From assembly GCA_018899795.1 (NCBI GenBank), contig JAHIHJ010000074.1, positions 1 through 5,809 on the forward strand: a stretch of DNA of 5,809 nucleotides, written 5' to 3'. Made by a program: the position numbers and the translations under genes. The notes below the pieces were generated by a model. It saw nothing but the letters and a program-made list of their open reading frames with translations, made no database searches and was not told the origin of the DNA. Source of the stretch: Methanobacteriota archaeon. GTDB lineage: Archaea; Halobacteriota; Methanosarcinia; Methanosarcinales; Methanoperedenaceae. Of the stretch, positions 5,744-5,809 are shown in pieces (position 1 is the first letter of the stretch; the number at the start of each line of letters is the position of its first letter).

Positions 5744-5809
5744 TCGAGATGAATTGATCTATAGTCTTCCACCAAACTTCTAAAAAAATGTAGATTTGTG
5801 TTGCCTGAA

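Noticed and set aside
5744..5809. Short open stretch on the minus strand at the window end
   Set aside because: Only a few dozen codons, no start inside the window and no recognisable motif; it cannot be told from chance.
1..5809. CRISPR arrays, tRNA or rRNA genes
   Set aside because: No regularly spaced repeats and no tRNA-like cloverleaf or rRNA signature were noticed on either strand.

Overview
The window looks archaeal, most likely a methanogen-related euryarchaeon; the Methanosarcinales / Methanoperedens group is a guess from general protein character, not a demonstrated placement. The archaeal signs are AT-rich TATA boxes at the expected distance upstream of starts, one apparently leaderless start, and strong GAGGT-type Shine-Dalgarno sites inside a compact operon.

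Positions 1-3529 are the conserved half. They hold the end of a phosphate-uptake operon on the + strand in the order pstS (3' part only), pstC, pstA, pstB, phoU. PstS captures phosphate outside the membrane, PstC and PstA form the channel, PstB supplies ATP hydrolysis, and PhoU couples transporter activity to phosphate sufficiency. The genes overlap or nearly touch (pstC/pstA by 4 nt, pstA/pstB by 7 nt, pstB/phoU 1 nt apart), so co-transcription and translational coupling are expected. Three starts need care: pstC uses TTG, pstA uses GTG, and phoU starts at an ATG nine bases inside its longest open frame.

Positions 3530-3705 have no convincing gene. They hold a 131-bp element bounded by a perfect 9-bp inverted repeat (3548-3556 / 3670-3678) with an internal hairpin, resembling a small non-autonomous transposon.

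Positions 3706-5809 are an AT-rich accessory region. On the - strand is a 184-aa protein with a ribbon-helix-helix-like N-terminus and an unknown C-terminal part. Divergent from it are a 47-aa acidic ORF and, 2 nt downstream, a 337-aa protein with PIN-nuclease signatures spread over a chain about twice the usual VapC length. The 109-bp divergent intergenic region carries a TATA box for each direction and two 9-bp direct repeats between them. My working model is a toxin-antitoxin-like or defence-like module in which the RHH-like protein and/or the 47-aa protein control the PIN protein. After it comes a promoter, a good ribosome site and an ATG leading into a gene that is frameshifted at once and stops after about 50 codons, so it is probably a broken gene fragment. 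The last 66 bases hold nothing I recognise.
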